Origin: Bacteroidota bacterium
GTDB lineage: Bacteria > Bacteroidota > Bacteroidia > Flavobacteriales > Flavobacteriaceae
Assembly (NCBI GenBank): GCA_023446155.1
Contig: JAEXIT010000020.1
Location: 186,001 to 250,000, forward strand
DNA: 64,000 nt
Direction of reading: 5' to 3'
Within the stretch, counting starts at the first letter, position 1. Each line of letters begins with the position of its first letter. The notes below the pieces were generated by a model that saw only the letters and a program-made list of their open reading frames with translations, was not told the origin of the DNA and did no database searches. Positions 46,245 through 55,494 of this stretch are shown here, one piece after another. The translations under genes and the position numbers were made by a program.

Positions 46245-46586
46245 TTATGCTTTTCGAACAAATTCCGACTTTAATGCCATCGCACCAAAGCCATCGATTT
46301 TACAATCGATATTATGATCCCCATCCGTAAGACGGATATTTTTCACTTTGGTTCCCGCTTTGATCGGCCCTTTAGCCCCTTTAACCGGAAGGTCTTTTAT
46401 TACAATAACCGCATCGCCATCCTGTAAAATATTCCCATTTGAATCTTTTATTACCAGCACATCCTGTGCGTCAACATCGGCGGGATTCCATTCGTGTGTA
46501 CACTCCGGACAGGCATAGGCTAAATCATTCAAGTAATACCCATAAGGCGATCCGCATTGCGGACATGTTTTCATTTCGTCAGACAT
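46245..46586 (-). CDS. yjdM: Zinc-ribbon / PhnA domain protein (YjdM type)
   Basis: 113 residues. An N-terminal zinc ribbon CPQCGSPYGYY ... CPECTHEW (about 8-35) is followed by the PhnA C-terminal domain (about 42-113, DGDAVIVIKDLPVKG, GTKVKNIRLTDGDH, ALKSEFVRK). Despite the old name it has no shown role in phosphonate use. Small, cytoplasmic, monocistronic. Confidence 0.93.
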   Translation of the reverse strand: MSDEMKTCPQCGSPYGYYLNDLAYACPECTHEWNPADVDAQDVLVIKDSNGNILQDGDAVIVIKDLPVKGAKGPIKAGTKVKNIRLTDGDHNIDCKIDGFGAMALKSEFVRKA

Positions 46587-46880
46587 AATCGTTTCGTTAC
46601 TTATTAAAAATCTGTATTGTTATTATTTGCACAAATAGCAATTTCACTATCTATTTGTTGTTTATCTTCTAAAAAACACTTTCAGGTTTAACAACTTTAG
46701 TGCGTATTCCGCAAAATTAGCATTTTACTCCAAACCACCTCATAATTTTTCGGATATCTTCTGAAATCTACAAACAAAAACCTTTTTTTAGGAATTCCGA
46801 TAGGTCAAATCTTTTCACATCCGATTTAAAAGCTTACTTTCGACCAACAACATCTTTTGTTTATTTATATATTGTTAATA
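46587..46880. other. Intergenic region without recognised gene
   Basis: 294 nt between divergent genes, AT-rich. I see no hairpin with a T tract, no RNA motif and no exact TAnnTTTG. TACTTTCG before the DUF6624 gene is one mismatch from the -7 consensus. Confidence 0.4.
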
Positions 46881-47480
46881 ATGGATTTCACGAGTATTGC
46901 CACAACAATTATTGCGCTGAAAAAAGAGGATTTACAACTTCGGGCGGAACTTATCGAAAAGGGAGTGCTTTCGGAGGGTTATACTAAAGCCATGGAACAA
47001 CTGCACAACCGGAATGCAGCATCCCTAAATAAAATCATCGACCGGATTGGATATCCAACACCGGACAAAGTAGGCCAGGAAGCCAGCGAAGCCGCATGGT
47101 TGATTATACAACACGCCATCGGGCAACCGGAATTTATGAAAAAATGTCGGGAATTGCTGGAAAAAGCCGTGAGTCAAAATAAAGCCGATGCGCTTCATCT
47201 CGCCTATCTCACCGACCGAATAGCTGTATTCGAAGGGAAACCGCAATGCTACGGAACACAATTCGATTGGGATGAAACGGGAACATTGGTACCCAATCCA
47301 TATGACACTTTAGAAAAAGTCAACCAAAGACGAAAAGCTATCGGATTGAACAGCCTTGAAACACAAACCCAACTGATACAACAACGCGCCACGGTAGAAA
47401 ACCAGTCAGCACCCAAAGACTATGATCAACGGAAAACCGAATTTAACGAATGGCGCAAAAAAACAGGCTGGATATCATAA
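46881..47480 (+). CDS. DUF6624 family protein
   Basis: 199 residues from MDFTSIATTII; the ATG at 46857 adds only a hydrophobic stub. Family signs: EAAWLIIQHAIGQPEFMKKC (about 76-95) and LAYLTDRIAVFEGKPQCYGT (about 113-132), shared with short DUF6624 proteins found in many bacteria. No signal peptide, no known activity. The C-terminal 60 residues are charged and helical. A hairpin directly after the stop probably ends transcription. Confidence 0.82.
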   Translation: MDFTSIATTIIALKKEDLQLRAELIEKGVLSEGYTKAMEQLHNRNAASLNKIIDRIGYPTPDKVGQEASEAAWLIIQHAIGQPEFMKKCRELLEKAVSQNKADALHLAYLTDRIAVFEGKPQCYGTQFDWDETGTLVPNPYDTLEKVNQRRKAIGLNSLETQTQLIQQRATVENQSAPKDYDQRKTEFNEWRKKTGWIS

Positions 47481-47503
47481 ACCCCGCACGAATGCAGGGT
47501 TTT
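47479..47503 (+). terminator. Probable terminator of the DUF6624 gene
   Basis: AAACCCCGCA / TGCAGGGTTT with one mismatch and a 4-nt loop, short T run. It overlaps the stop codon. Confidence 0.55.
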
Positions 47504-47535
47504 ACAATAATGTGATTGTAATGGATCGAACGATC

Positions 47536-48057
47536 TTAATCCAAAACTTTTTTCATCATAATATCGGTTTGTTCATCGTTACCCAATCTGAAAATATGCT
47601 TATCGAAAGCCACAAATCCGTTTTTGGTATAAAACCGAATCGCCCGATGATTTTCTTCCCATACGGCTAACCAAACATAGGCCTTTTGTTCTTTTTGTGC
47701 CGTTTCCAACGCTTTTTCATATAGCAACTGTCCTACTTTTTGTCCGTGGTAACTACTTTTCACATAAATACGTTCAATCTCAAGAGCCGTATCGTCTTGC
47801 AATTCGGTTTGTGCCTTTCCGGAATTCAACTTCAGGTAACCGACAGCTGTTTCCTCATCCCACGCCATAAAAAACTGCGAATCCAGATCGCTTAATTCGG
47901 CTGTTAACCTTGGAATATTAAAACTATCTTCCAGGTATTTTTCCATATTTTCTGCGGAATTACTATCCGAAAACGTCTCAAAAAACGTCTCTTTTGCCAA
48001 CGCTTGCCACACCTCCACATCCTGACGTGTGATTTTGCGAATCATTATCTTTTTCAT
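47536..48057 (-). CDS. GNAT family N-acetyltransferase
   Basis: 173 residues. Acetyl-CoA site YHGQKVGQLLYEKAL (about 104-118), then AYVWLAVWEENHRAIRFYTKNGF, typical of the family. The acceptor is unknown. Met5 is an alternative start. Overlaps the neighbouring GNAT gene by 4 nt, so the two are cotranslated. Confidence 0.9.
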   Translation of the reverse strand: MKKIMIRKITRQDVEVWQALAKETFFETFSDSNSAENMEKYLEDSFNIPRLTAELSDLDSQFFMAWDEETAVGYLKLNSGKAQTELQDDTALEIERIYVKSSYHGQKVGQLLYEKALETAQKEQKAYVWLAVWEENHRAIRFYTKNGFVAFDKHIFRLGNDEQTDIMMKKVLD

Positions 48058-48527
48058 ACTACTTGTTTTATGTATACTGATAAAGGTACTGTAAACCGTA
48101 CTTTTTCTTTCCCGATGCCACCGATACGTTTGTAAAAACGGATGGCTTTTTCATTAAAATCCGGCGTTTGCCATTGCATGTTAACACAGTTTTCGGATTT
48201 TCCAATTTCGATCACCTTTTCCATTAAAACCTGACCGATTCCAAAATTACGATATGCATCTTCCAGATACAAACAATCCAGATAGATAAACTTTTGCGCA
48301 TCCCAGGTGGAAAAATCAAATGTATACGTCACATAGCCAACCACTTCCCCGGCAACTTCCACCACCATACCGTATAGTTTTTTATCGTCTGAAAAAAGAG
48401 CCGCTTCCAGTTTTTCTTTTTTACCAGCTGCGTTATATTCCGCCCGTTCGTAATCGGCATGTTTTGCACATAAGACCACCAATGCGTCCAAATCGCCTGT
48501 TTTGCATTCCCGTATTATATATTTCAT
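48054..48527 (-). CDS. GNAT family N-acetyltransferase
   Basis: 157 residues. IIRECKTGDLDALVVLCAKH at the N-terminus, acetyl-CoA loop YRNFGIGQVLMEKVI (about 93-107), WQTPDFNEKAIRFYKRIGG near the C-terminus. Resembles diamine/spermine acetyltransferase-like GNATs, but the substrate is not certain. On the minus strand TAATTTTG (48558-48551) is an exact -7 box 24 nt before the start. It diverges from the MocR gene. Confidence 0.9.
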   Translation of the reverse strand: MKYIIRECKTGDLDALVVLCAKHADYERAEYNAAGKKEKLEAALFSDDKKLYGMVVEVAGEVVGYVTYTFDFSTWDAQKFIYLDCLYLEDAYRNFGIGQVLMEKVIEIGKSENCVNMQWQTPDFNEKAIRFYKRIGGIGKEKVRFTVPLSVYIKQVV

Positions 48528-48562
48528 TGTAATTAATCTTTTTGTCAGGACAAAATTAAAAC

Positions 48563-48592
48563 GATATTGGCTTACCTTTATAATCCAATATC
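48563..48592. promoter_or_regulatory. Inverted repeat in the MocR / GNAT divergent region
   Basis: GATATTGG (48563-48570), 14 nt, CCAATATC (48585-48592): a perfect 8-bp inverted repeat. The spacer contains TACCTTTA (48573-48580), one mismatch from a -7 box, and the MocR ATG is 6 nt downstream. Good candidate for an operator of the regulator itself. Confidence 0.5.
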
Positions 48593-48598
48593 ATTATT

Positions 48599-50077
48599 AT
48601 GAATAGTCCACTACTCCATTCTATATTCGAAAACATAACACTTGATCATTCAATAGTACGTCCGGTATACCTACAACTGGCCGATAGTTTACTCGATGGT
48701 ATCAAAACCGGTAAACTCCGTTCGGGTCAGAAACTACCATCCACAAGGGATCTTGCCGGACGATTACAAATCAACCGGATTACCGCGGGCAAGGCCTACG
48801 AAGAACTGCAAATGCAGGGATGGCTCGAAAGCTTTGTTGGTCGGGGTACCTTTGTCTCTGCCCATTTGGTAGACCATGAACCCGAAACACTCACCGGCAG
48901 TTCCCATACTCCCGCCATGAAAAAAGCCGGATTCAGTATTCCCTTTCAAAACTACCCGGACAAGGCTACCGACATCTCGATTCCGGAGTTACATCTGGAC
49001 GACGGCTATCCCGATCCGAGTCTTGCTCCCTTAAAAGAACTCTACCGCGCCTATCGGAACCAACTTACGCGCGGCGGACTTTACCATCGGTTTGGGAGTT
49101 ATAATGATCCGGCCGGTCCACACTATTACCGCGAAACCTTATCGGATTACCTCAACACAACCCGCGGCTTAAAAACCACGGCTCAGAATATTCTTTCTGT
49201 ACGAGGCACCTTAATGGGCATCAATCTGGTTTGTACCGCGTTGATTCGTCCCGGCGATGTTGTCGTTTCGGGTGTACCCGGCTGGAAAAGAGCCGAACAC
49301 AATTTTCTTCATGCCGGAGCACAACATATCGGCATTCCGGTTGACGAACACGGTATTGTTGTTGATGCCTTAAAAGAAATATGCCGTAAGCAACAAATAC
49401 GGATGGTTTATGTCACACCACACCATCATTATCCAACCACCGTTTCCCTTCGCATCGACCGGCGACTGGAGTTGTTACGACTGGCCAATGAATACGGTTT
49501 TATCATTTTTGAAGACGACTATGATTTTGATTTCCATTACAAACACCGTCCGTTATTACCCTTAGCCAGTGCCGATGACAACGGAATGGTACTCTATTGT
49601 GGTTCTTTTAGCAAAAGTTTTTCACCGGCTTTCCGGATGGGCTATCTCGTTGGTTCGGAAAACGTGATCGCCCATTTGGCACAAATCCGTATTTTACTGG
49701 ACCGACAGGGTGATCATATGCTCGACAATGCGATGGCCTCCATTTTACAAGACGGCACATTACAACGCTATACGCGAAAAGCCATTGCCATTTACGAAGA
49801 ACGCCGGGATTTATTTTGTAATTTACTCAACCACGAATTATCCGACGCGGCAACTTTTACCGTTCCGGAAGGAGGCATGACCGTCTGGACAACATTTACC
49901 GATACGATCAATCTGGAATCTTTGGCTCAAAAAGCGCTCCGAAAAGGCTTGCTACTATCGGACGGAAAAACACATCATTATCCGGACTACAAAACGAATT
50001 CGATCCGATTGGGATTTGCTTCGGCTTCAAAAGACGAATTAACACGAAGCGTGTCCCTTCTTAAACAAGTACTTTAG
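48599..50077 (+). CDS. MocR-type GntR regulator with aminotransferase domain
   Basis: 492 residues. GntR winged helix about 20-85 (RPVYLQLADSLLDGIKTGKL, LPSTRDLAGRLQINRITAGK), a linker, then a fold-type I aminotransferase domain about 125-490. The PLP lysine lies in YCGSFSKSFSPAFRMGYLVG, and FEDDYDFDFHY precedes it. MocR proteins (PdxR, GabR) sense PLP or amino-acid derivatives. No pdxST or gab genes are near; the divergent pair of GNAT genes are the obvious targets. Confidence 0.92.
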   Translation: MNSPLLHSIFENITLDHSIVRPVYLQLADSLLDGIKTGKLRSGQKLPSTRDLAGRLQINRITAGKAYEELQMQGWLESFVGRGTFVSAHLVDHEPETLTGSSHTPAMKKAGFSIPFQNYPDKATDISIPELHLDDGYPDPSLAPLKELYRAYRNQLTRGGLYHRFGSYNDPAGPHYYRETLSDYLNTTRGLKTTAQNILSVRGTLMGINLVCTALIRPGDVVVSGVPGWKRAEHNFLHAGAQHIGIPVDEHGIVVDALKEICRKQQIRMVYVTPHHHYPTTVSLRIDRRLELLRLANEYGFIIFEDDYDFDFHYKHRPLLPLASADDNGMVLYCGSFSKSFSPAFRMGYLVGSENVIAHLAQIRILLDRQGDHMLDNAMASILQDGTLQRYTRKAIAIYEERRDLFCNLLNHELSDAATFTVPEGGMTVWTTFTDTINLESLAQKALRKGLLLSDGKTHHYPDYKTNSIRLGFASASKDELTRSVSLLKQVL

Positions 50078-50084
50078 CAATAAA

Positions 50085-50117
50085 AAAACGACTCGGATGT
50101 GAGTCGTTTTTGTTTTT
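50085..50117. terminator. Bidirectional terminator
   Basis: AAAACGACTC / GAGTCGTTTT, 6-nt loop, with A and T tracts; between convergent genes. Confidence 0.9.
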
Positions 50118-50144
50118 ATAATTCAATGTGATAGTGGTTACTAT

Positions 50145-51299
50145 TTAGGATGCTTTCTCAATATATCCGGCTTCATACAAATGGTTCGGTTGTAAATACA
50201 CTACATTTTCCTGGAAATCAAGAAACGTATTAAATCGTTTTAAAACATCACTCCCAAAAATATGCACATCGGCACCGGGTACGGGCTTATTGGTTGTTAA
50301 AATCTGAGCCGGTACATTTTTCAATTCGTATTTTCCTATTTTCAGACTTTGCAGATTGGACGTCACCACCGGAATCTTATTTTTCATTACCCCTTGCAGC
50401 GTGTCCGTTCGGATTACCGTCATTTCCGAAACCGGGAATTTCGCTTTGTTTAAAAGATCATTGTCCAGAACCACCGTTTTTTGATATCCCGTATCAAACA
50501 TAAACCAATCCTTTACCGTAGCCTTACCTTGTGTTATCTCGCTTTCGATATAAAACACCTTGTTAAAATATTTCATTTTAAACTTATCCATCGTCTTATC
50601 CCGTTTTACAGCTTTTGGCAGTTTTGAATGCACTACCATCATCTTTTTATCGTAATTCAGTTCCACGACATAACCGTCGAAATTATCCCAACCCAAAAGA
50701 CCGTCTACTCCGTGACCGGCCAGCTGAATATCGTATACCTTCGATTGGTAGGATTTCTTTCCTATTTTAACATCATAAAATGTATTATACAGATCCAGTT
50801 TACTTTTCACCTTATTTTTTAAGGCCGCTTCAATCAGTACCACTTCGGTAGCCCCGGTATCGAAATTCAGGTTTAACGTATCCGTTTTGTTCACTACCAC
50901 TTTGATCGAATTCGTATTGTGTTTGTTGATCGCAAACGGAATTGTATCGTGAACTTCCGGTTTTACACGTCTGAAATTTTTCACCTCGGGACTTTCAATT
51001 CGGGTATAACAGGAGTCTTTTCCGTTTAACAGCACTATAAAGTCTTTGTACTGTCCCGGTTTAATGGTAAGCTGTATTGAATCGATATCCGTTTTAAATT
51101 TTACCAGCACCGGTTTTACCAGCTTATTGGTTGTGAAGGCATCTATTTTAATCTTCGGATTAAGATACCACTTTTTTACCGGTTGTCCGGTTTCGGCTAT
51201 AAACGCTTGTTTCGTATTTGCCTTGATTACGGGTAGACGGTTTTGCGAAAAGCCATACACCGAAAACAGCAACAAAAATGTAAGATAATAATGTTTCAT
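50145..51299 (-). CDS. Secreted retropepsin-like aspartyl protease family protein
   Basis: 384 residues from MKHYYLTFLLL, with a signal peptide ending GFSQ (about 19). The frame stays open for 70 codons further upstream, but that stretch has no signal peptide or family similarity. Two aspartate motifs are visible: NFDTGATEVVLIEA (about 147-160) and MFDTGYQKTVVLD (about 285-297), each with a downstream hydrophobic-G element (GVDGLLGWD and VHIFGSDVL), as in single-chain pepsin-like pairs. Exported, possibly periplasmic. Substrate unknown. Confidence 0.82.
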   Translation of the reverse strand: MKHYYLTFLLLFSVYGFSQNRLPVIKANTKQAFIAETGQPVKKWYLNPKIKIDAFTTNKLVKPVLVKFKTDIDSIQLTIKPGQYKDFIVLLNGKDSCYTRIESPEVKNFRRVKPEVHDTIPFAINKHNTNSIKVVVNKTDTLNLNFDTGATEVVLIEAALKNKVKSKLDLYNTFYDVKIGKKSYQSKVYDIQLAGHGVDGLLGWDNFDGYVVELNYDKKMMVVHSKLPKAVKRDKTMDKFKMKYFNKVFYIESEITQGKATVKDWFMFDTGYQKTVVLDNDLLNKAKFPVSEMTVIRTDTLQGVMKNKIPVVTSNLQSLKIGKYELKNVPAQILTTNKPVPGADVHIFGSDVLKRFNTFLDFQENVVYLQPNHLYEAGYIEKAS

Positions 51300-51338
51300 T
51301 TGATTTTTAAACAGGTTGAATGATTGAATGATTGCACA

Positions 51339-51373
51339 CAAATATAAAGCAAAAAAACACCTTATCGCGGCAA
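51339..51373 (-). promoter_or_regulatory. Possible promoter of the retropepsin-like gene
   Basis: Minus-strand TATATTTG (51346-51339), an exact -7 box 40 nt before the start. The nearest TTG (51373-51371) is 24 nt away, slightly long. Confidence 0.4.
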
Positions 51374-51798
51374 TGGATTGGTTAGGACATCCTGTTATGA
51401 TCACCCAAGTAAAACAACGAATTTTCCCCAATCGGATACAAACGTTCACTACATCACTACGAATAATCATTTCCGGACACAAATTTGTCATTAAGTAGTA
51501 CTTTGCCATCGAATAACGAACTTGAAGAATAACAAATTTTTAAGATCAGCGGGCTATTTTAACAAATCACAAAAGAATCAATAAGTTTTTTGTCACAGTA
51601 TTGTAGAAATAATATTTATTACTATTTTAGCTTAATTGATTCAAAAAATACCGCTTATAGTCTTAAAAAGCGGAATAAAACAACATAAAAACATCTGATT
51701 TTTGTAGTATCAACGATAAGAATACTTATAGGGGTAAAACGACCACGGAAACTGAACGATTCAGATCACAAAAAAGAAACTAAACTTTATAAATAATT
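51374..51798. other. Intergenic region without recognised gene
   Basis: About 425 nt, AT-rich. CCGCTT (51651-51656) and AAGCGG (51668-51673) can pair around an 11-nt loop, but no T tract follows. No supported coding frame, RNA gene or exact promoter. It presumably holds the promoter of the 51799 gene. Confidence 0.4.
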
Positions 51799-52731
51799 AT
51801 GGGATTTTTTGACAAAATTAAAAGCATGGTGGGTGGCACCGGCGTAAAACTGGAATATACCCGGGTGGAAACCCCTTGGCCGTACTTCGATCCGATGATC
51901 AAAGCTACTATAAATGTAAAAGCCGGTAAAGATGCCGTGACCATTATCGGGACAACAGGTACTTTTTATGCCAAACGTACCGTAAACGGTATAGAAGAAA
52001 AGATCGTATTGGGAACCGACATCAGCAACCCTGAAAATTGTGCGAGTACACAACGCAATGGTGTATTTGTCGATGAATTTCCATGTGTTATAGAAGCCGA
52101 AGGGGAAGTTTCTTTCACCTTTTTTATCAACGATATGGACGTACCTGCCGCATTGGCCGAATGGGGTGGCGAAACGCCTGCCAGTGCCAAAGCAAATGGC
52201 ATCACCTTTTTTATTGAAGGAGAAGTGGATGTAAAGGAAACATTGGATTTATTCGACCCTAGTCTTACACAAGAAGTAGACGTTTATCACAACGAACCTA
52301 AACAACAACCGGAATACCATGAGGAAGATATCCCAGAGAGTATCTATAACAATGTTATCGCATTGGAAGAAGACGACGATGATGAAATTACCTTTACTCC
52401 AGAACAACGCAAACTGATCCTTTCGGACGATTACGAGATCGAATACTCGTTGGATGGTATGGAAGTACTTGCCCTATATAGTCTGGGTCAGATGCACGGA
52501 AAAGTGGTGCGTATTAAAGACATTATTTTTGACAATCCCAGAGTGGGTCTATTTAAGATTGACCACATTAACGGACATCGAAATCTGGATTTCAGCAATC
52601 CGGATCTTTGGAGAAATATTACCGTGGATTCTATTTCCATCACCTTCTCCAAACCGAACGAATGGGGGCATGATGCAAGCAAATTTTCAAGTCTTTTCCA
52701 CATCAAGAATATTGCCTTACTAAAGCAATAG
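51799..52731 (+). CDS. Arrestin/Spo0M-like protein with an unknown C-terminal domain
   Basis: 310 residues. The N-terminus MGFFDKIKSMVGGTGVKLE followed by an all-beta region (to about 150) recalls Spo0M/arrestin-type proteins. Then comes a polar linker with an acidic run (EEDDDDE, about 192-198) and a separate C-terminal domain (about 202-310) I do not recognise. No signal peptide. The family call is by pattern only. Next to the SUFU-like block, converging on it. Confidence 0.65.
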   Translation: MGFFDKIKSMVGGTGVKLEYTRVETPWPYFDPMIKATINVKAGKDAVTIIGTTGTFYAKRTVNGIEEKIVLGTDISNPENCASTQRNGVFVDEFPCVIEAEGEVSFTFFINDMDVPAALAEWGGETPASAKANGITFFIEGEVDVKETLDLFDPSLTQEVDVYHNEPKQQPEYHEEDIPESIYNNVIALEEDDDDEITFTPEQRKLILSDDYEIEYSLDGMEVLALYSLGQMHGKVVRIKDIIFDNPRVGLFKIDHINGHRNLDFSNPDLWRNITVDSISITFSKPNEWGHDASKFSSLFHIKNIALLKQ

Positions 52732-52744
52732 TAAAACACAATAG

Positions 52745-52771
52745 AAACGCCCGTTATACGGGCGTTTTTTT
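52745..52771 (+). terminator. Terminator of the 51799 gene
   Basis: AAACGCCCGT / ACGGGCGTTT, 3-nt loop, T run. Confidence 0.9.
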
Positions 52772-52793
52772 ATCAATTCAGAATTAGCTGTGG

Positions 52794-53063
52794 CTATTCG
52801 TTATTCATTAATTTCCCCAACTGTTCCGCCAGTGCCAAGTCATTCATACCGTTATCGGCTGAATCGACTCGCCATTCCTCGCCATCATATTGGGAGATCA
52901 TAATACTCCTTCCGTCGTTTAATCGAAAGGTATAATAAATAAAATTGGTTGTTTTGTCTACATTCCCGAAGACTTTTGCCTGATGGATTTCGTCTCCAAT
53001 GGTGATATCCGTTATAAATAAAGGTTCCTGTTGCATGTTGTATCGTTTTAAATTCAGCGGCAT
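52794..53063 (-). CDS. Hypothetical small protein
   Basis: 89 residues, unknown. Its first ATG overlaps the stop of the upstream gene (TAATG), so coupled translation is likely; MQQEPLF at 53036 is a possible later start. Mostly beta-strand with an acidic C-terminal helix. Third gene of the block with two SUFU-like proteins, so perhaps an accessory or another small immunity-type protein. Confidence 0.7.
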   Translation of the reverse strand: MPLNLKRYNMQQEPLFITDITIGDEIHQAKVFGNVDKTTNFIYYTFRLNDGRSIMISQYDGEEWRVDSADNGMNDLALAEQLGKLMNNE

Positions 53064-53689
53064 TATTTCCGCATCCCTACCCAGTTTCGGTCCATATCGC
53101 TATACGGGTAAATTTTGATCATTTTCAACATTTCAAGAAAACCCTGATGACCAAAATTCGCTACGGCTGTTAGCTCTTCTTCGAAAATTTCCATACAAAG
53201 CAACAGGTGGTGCTTGTGACCTTCCACTTCAAACTCCCGGTACATATCAAATAGGATATATCGCGGCTTACCGTCGCTTCCGGATATCTGACAAATCTCA
53301 TACGGATTAAAAGCCTTTTTCTGTGCCGCGCCTGCGATTTGGGTAAAGTTTTCGCAAACACGTCTTTCCATCATATTGAATGCCGTTGGCGGATCCTGGT
53401 CGATATCATTAAACGCTTGCTTTGTAAAGGCAATCAACTCATAGGTTCCGTTTGTATTGGGCACAGGACCGGTACCGTCGGTCTGAATAAGTTCCATCGT
53501 AGTAAATCCGGTTCCTTCCACATGATTTGGAAAATAATGCATGTCTACAGCTCCAAGTGTCATACCTGCAATTACCCTAAAAGGAATAATAGCATGGCCT
53601 ATCACATCTGCCGAAGGTCCCAGAATCGTTTCAATGGCTTGTTGTTTCAAATTGTAATGTGCAATGTATTGTTCGTCGTTATCGCTCAT
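53063..53689 (-). CDS. SUFU-like (suppressor of fused) domain protein
   Basis: 208 residues without signal or membrane segments. The segment EGTGFTTMELIQTDGTGP (about 78-95) followed by TYELIAFTK, and later an interface helix and a long beta stretch, fits the SUFU fold, which in bacteria is frequent among immunity proteins of polymorphic-toxin systems. The match is by pattern and moderate. 21 nt after the larger gene, so cotranscribed. No toxin gene is in view. Confidence 0.6.
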   Translation of the reverse strand: MSDNDEQYIAHYNLKQQAIETILGPSADVIGHAIIPFRVIAGMTLGAVDMHYFPNHVEGTGFTTMELIQTDGTGPVPNTNGTYELIAFTKQAFNDIDQDPPTAFNMMERRVCENFTQIAGAAQKKAFNPYEICQISGSDGKPRYILFDMYREFEVEGHKHHLLLCMEIFEEELTAVANFGHQGFLEMLKMIKIYPYSDMDRNWVGMRK

Positions 53690-53710
53690 GTTGTATTGTG
53701 GCTAAAATTA

Positions 53711-55144
53711 TTACAGATACGAAAGCGGTATAGTATTAAACGATCCGTCTTCTTCAAATGTTTTGATCATATTCATACGCGCGGCTGTTTTTACCGCATC
53801 ATCCGGGTGTAAAAGTTTATCTTTAGTAAACCACTCTTTTCCAAACGGTTTTACGCTGATTAACACAACATCTTCAATATTCAAACGGATGTGTTTTGGC
53901 AGGTTTTTCGAACCTGTCGTCAACAACGTACCAAATGGCTTCTTGCCATCATACTGAGTCTTGTTAAAGAACGTATTTGCCTTGTCATTGGAATCATTAT
54001 CCCGGATCACCCAGGTCTCCACATCGGCATCGCTAAACTGTAGGGTAAGCGATTCAAATTTTTCGATCAGTTCCTTAAACTTACCATGTCCCAAAGCTAT
54101 CTGTGTTACACTGTTCAGCAAAGCCAGTGCGTAATGGTCTCTTACTTTATAGAACGGTAAAACGCTATCAAATTCAAGGTAGTATTCCGCTCCGGTCCCA
54201 TTGTACTGCATTTCCTTATCCTGATGCTGGTCGGCATAAATATCCGAAAGGCCGTCGGTGATTACAATCGTTGAATTTTCGGTATAAATGACACGGAATT
54301 TAGCTGCAATCGATCCCGATTTATATCCCGGCCAGTTACGATCGCGGAAACCACCAATGTTCAGATACAGTATCTCGTCGTGCAGGGTACCCAGAGACTT
54401 GAAAAACTCGTGACGTAGGCGAATGGCCTCGGCAGTTGCTTCTTTTCTTTTGGCATAAGCCGGATCAAGACCTACAGTGGCATCCGCAATGGGATACAGA
54501 CCGTGTTCCGGAAATGCCGGTTCGGTTTGTAACGTGATCTTATCATCTTCCAGATGGAACCAAAAACGTTGTAGTTGTTCATCAAGAGCCGTATTCAACA
54601 AGTCAAGTCCCAGTCCGTAAAAAGAAGAAAGTGAAAACGTTTTGTTTTCAAACGTAATACTATAATCCCCCACGATATTAATCTTATCAGCCTGTGCTAC
54701 AAAATCGCCCGTTCCGACCGCTTTTTTAAAATCGCCCTGATCGGTAACCCTTAAGATATTTTCCATGAGTTCTTCTTTTAGGCCCGAAATAAGCTCGGCC
54801 ACACCATACACCTGCATTGCTACCGGCTGGTCCTTAACAAAAGTAAACCGCACCTGTGTATTTCCAGGCAGGTCGTTGTAAAGCCCATCAAGCTCGGCAA
54901 TGTCGCCCAATTCATCTATACTATCGCGTAATTCGCGTAATTCTTTATTTAGCGCTTTTCGTTCTTTATCGGTGAGGTTCGTATTATGATTGTATTTTAT
55001 ACCGTCTTTGGTATAAAACAGACCACTGATTTGCCCTCCATAAGTACCTTTTATAACGTCCTTATGATAAGCTTTCCCGGTTTCAAGATATGGGCTATAA
55101 GCTTCACCTATGGTGCGCATCAATTCTAGTTTTGTAGCATCCAT
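53711..55144 (-). CDS. Large protein with SUFU-like C-terminal region
   Basis: 477 residues, soluble. N-terminal part (about 1-200) unrecognised, with a charged helix (NLTDKERKALNKELREL). The C-terminal half carries IVITDGLSDIYAD (about 288-300), GTGAEYYLEFDSVLPFY and DVVLISVKPFGKEWFT, in the order seen in SUFU proteins. First gene of the block. Function in immunity is inference. Upstream on the minus strand TATCTTTA (55194-55187) is one mismatch from a -7 box. Confidence 0.6.
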   Translation of the reverse strand: MDATKLELMRTIGEAYSPYLETGKAYHKDVIKGTYGGQISGLFYTKDGIKYNHNTNLTDKERKALNKELRELRDSIDELGDIAELDGLYNDLPGNTQVRFTFVKDQPVAMQVYGVAELISGLKEELMENILRVTDQGDFKKAVGTGDFVAQADKINIVGDYSITFENKTFSLSSFYGLGLDLLNTALDEQLQRFWFHLEDDKITLQTEPAFPEHGLYPIADATVGLDPAYAKRKEATAEAIRLRHEFFKSLGTLHDEILYLNIGGFRDRNWPGYKSGSIAAKFRVIYTENSTIVITDGLSDIYADQHQDKEMQYNGTGAEYYLEFDSVLPFYKVRDHYALALLNSVTQIALGHGKFKELIEKFESLTLQFSDADVETWVIRDNDSNDKANTFFNKTQYDGKKPFGTLLTTGSKNLPKHIRLNIEDVVLISVKPFGKEWFTKDKLLHPDDAVKTAARMNMIKTFEEDGSFNTIPLSYL

Positions 55145-55494
55145 TATAATGGGATATAAATTAAGGTTATACGTATCTATTTATGCTAAAGATAAAGTTT
55201 ATTCTTACAACAAAAAGGACAAATGAAAATTCGCAGCCATTTATAACAATTTAGTCGCATAACAATGAAAATTCGTAATACAACATTTTTTTTCACGATA
55301 ATTAACACCCAAAACAAATGGGTCGTTTTTTGTTATCTTCATTGCATTTACAAGTTGTCCATCGTAATAATTATTTAAAAATTTACGTACAAATACTTAA
55401 CGGTAAAGCAGTGTATTTGGTGTTTCATTTCTAAAAAAGTTATTTTTTTATTACTTACATTTAACGCCGAATTTATAACCTCCAAAATTCCGCT
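55145..55494. other. Divergent intergenic region
   Basis: 350 nt, AT-rich, between the SUFU block and the TPR kinase. Besides the imperfect minus-strand -7 box, no promoter, hairpin or coding frame can be supported. A long minus-strand frame here (55375-55890) is an antisense shadow of the kinase gene. Confidence 0.4.

Noticed and set aside
51300..51509. 70-codon upstream extension of the retropepsin-like gene
   Set aside because: No signal peptide in the extended form; a good signal peptide begins at 51299 and a -7 promoter box lies inside the extension.
51651..51673. Small hairpin CCGCTT/AAGCGG
   Set aside because: Six-bp stem with a large loop and no T tract; not enough for a terminator or RNA gene.
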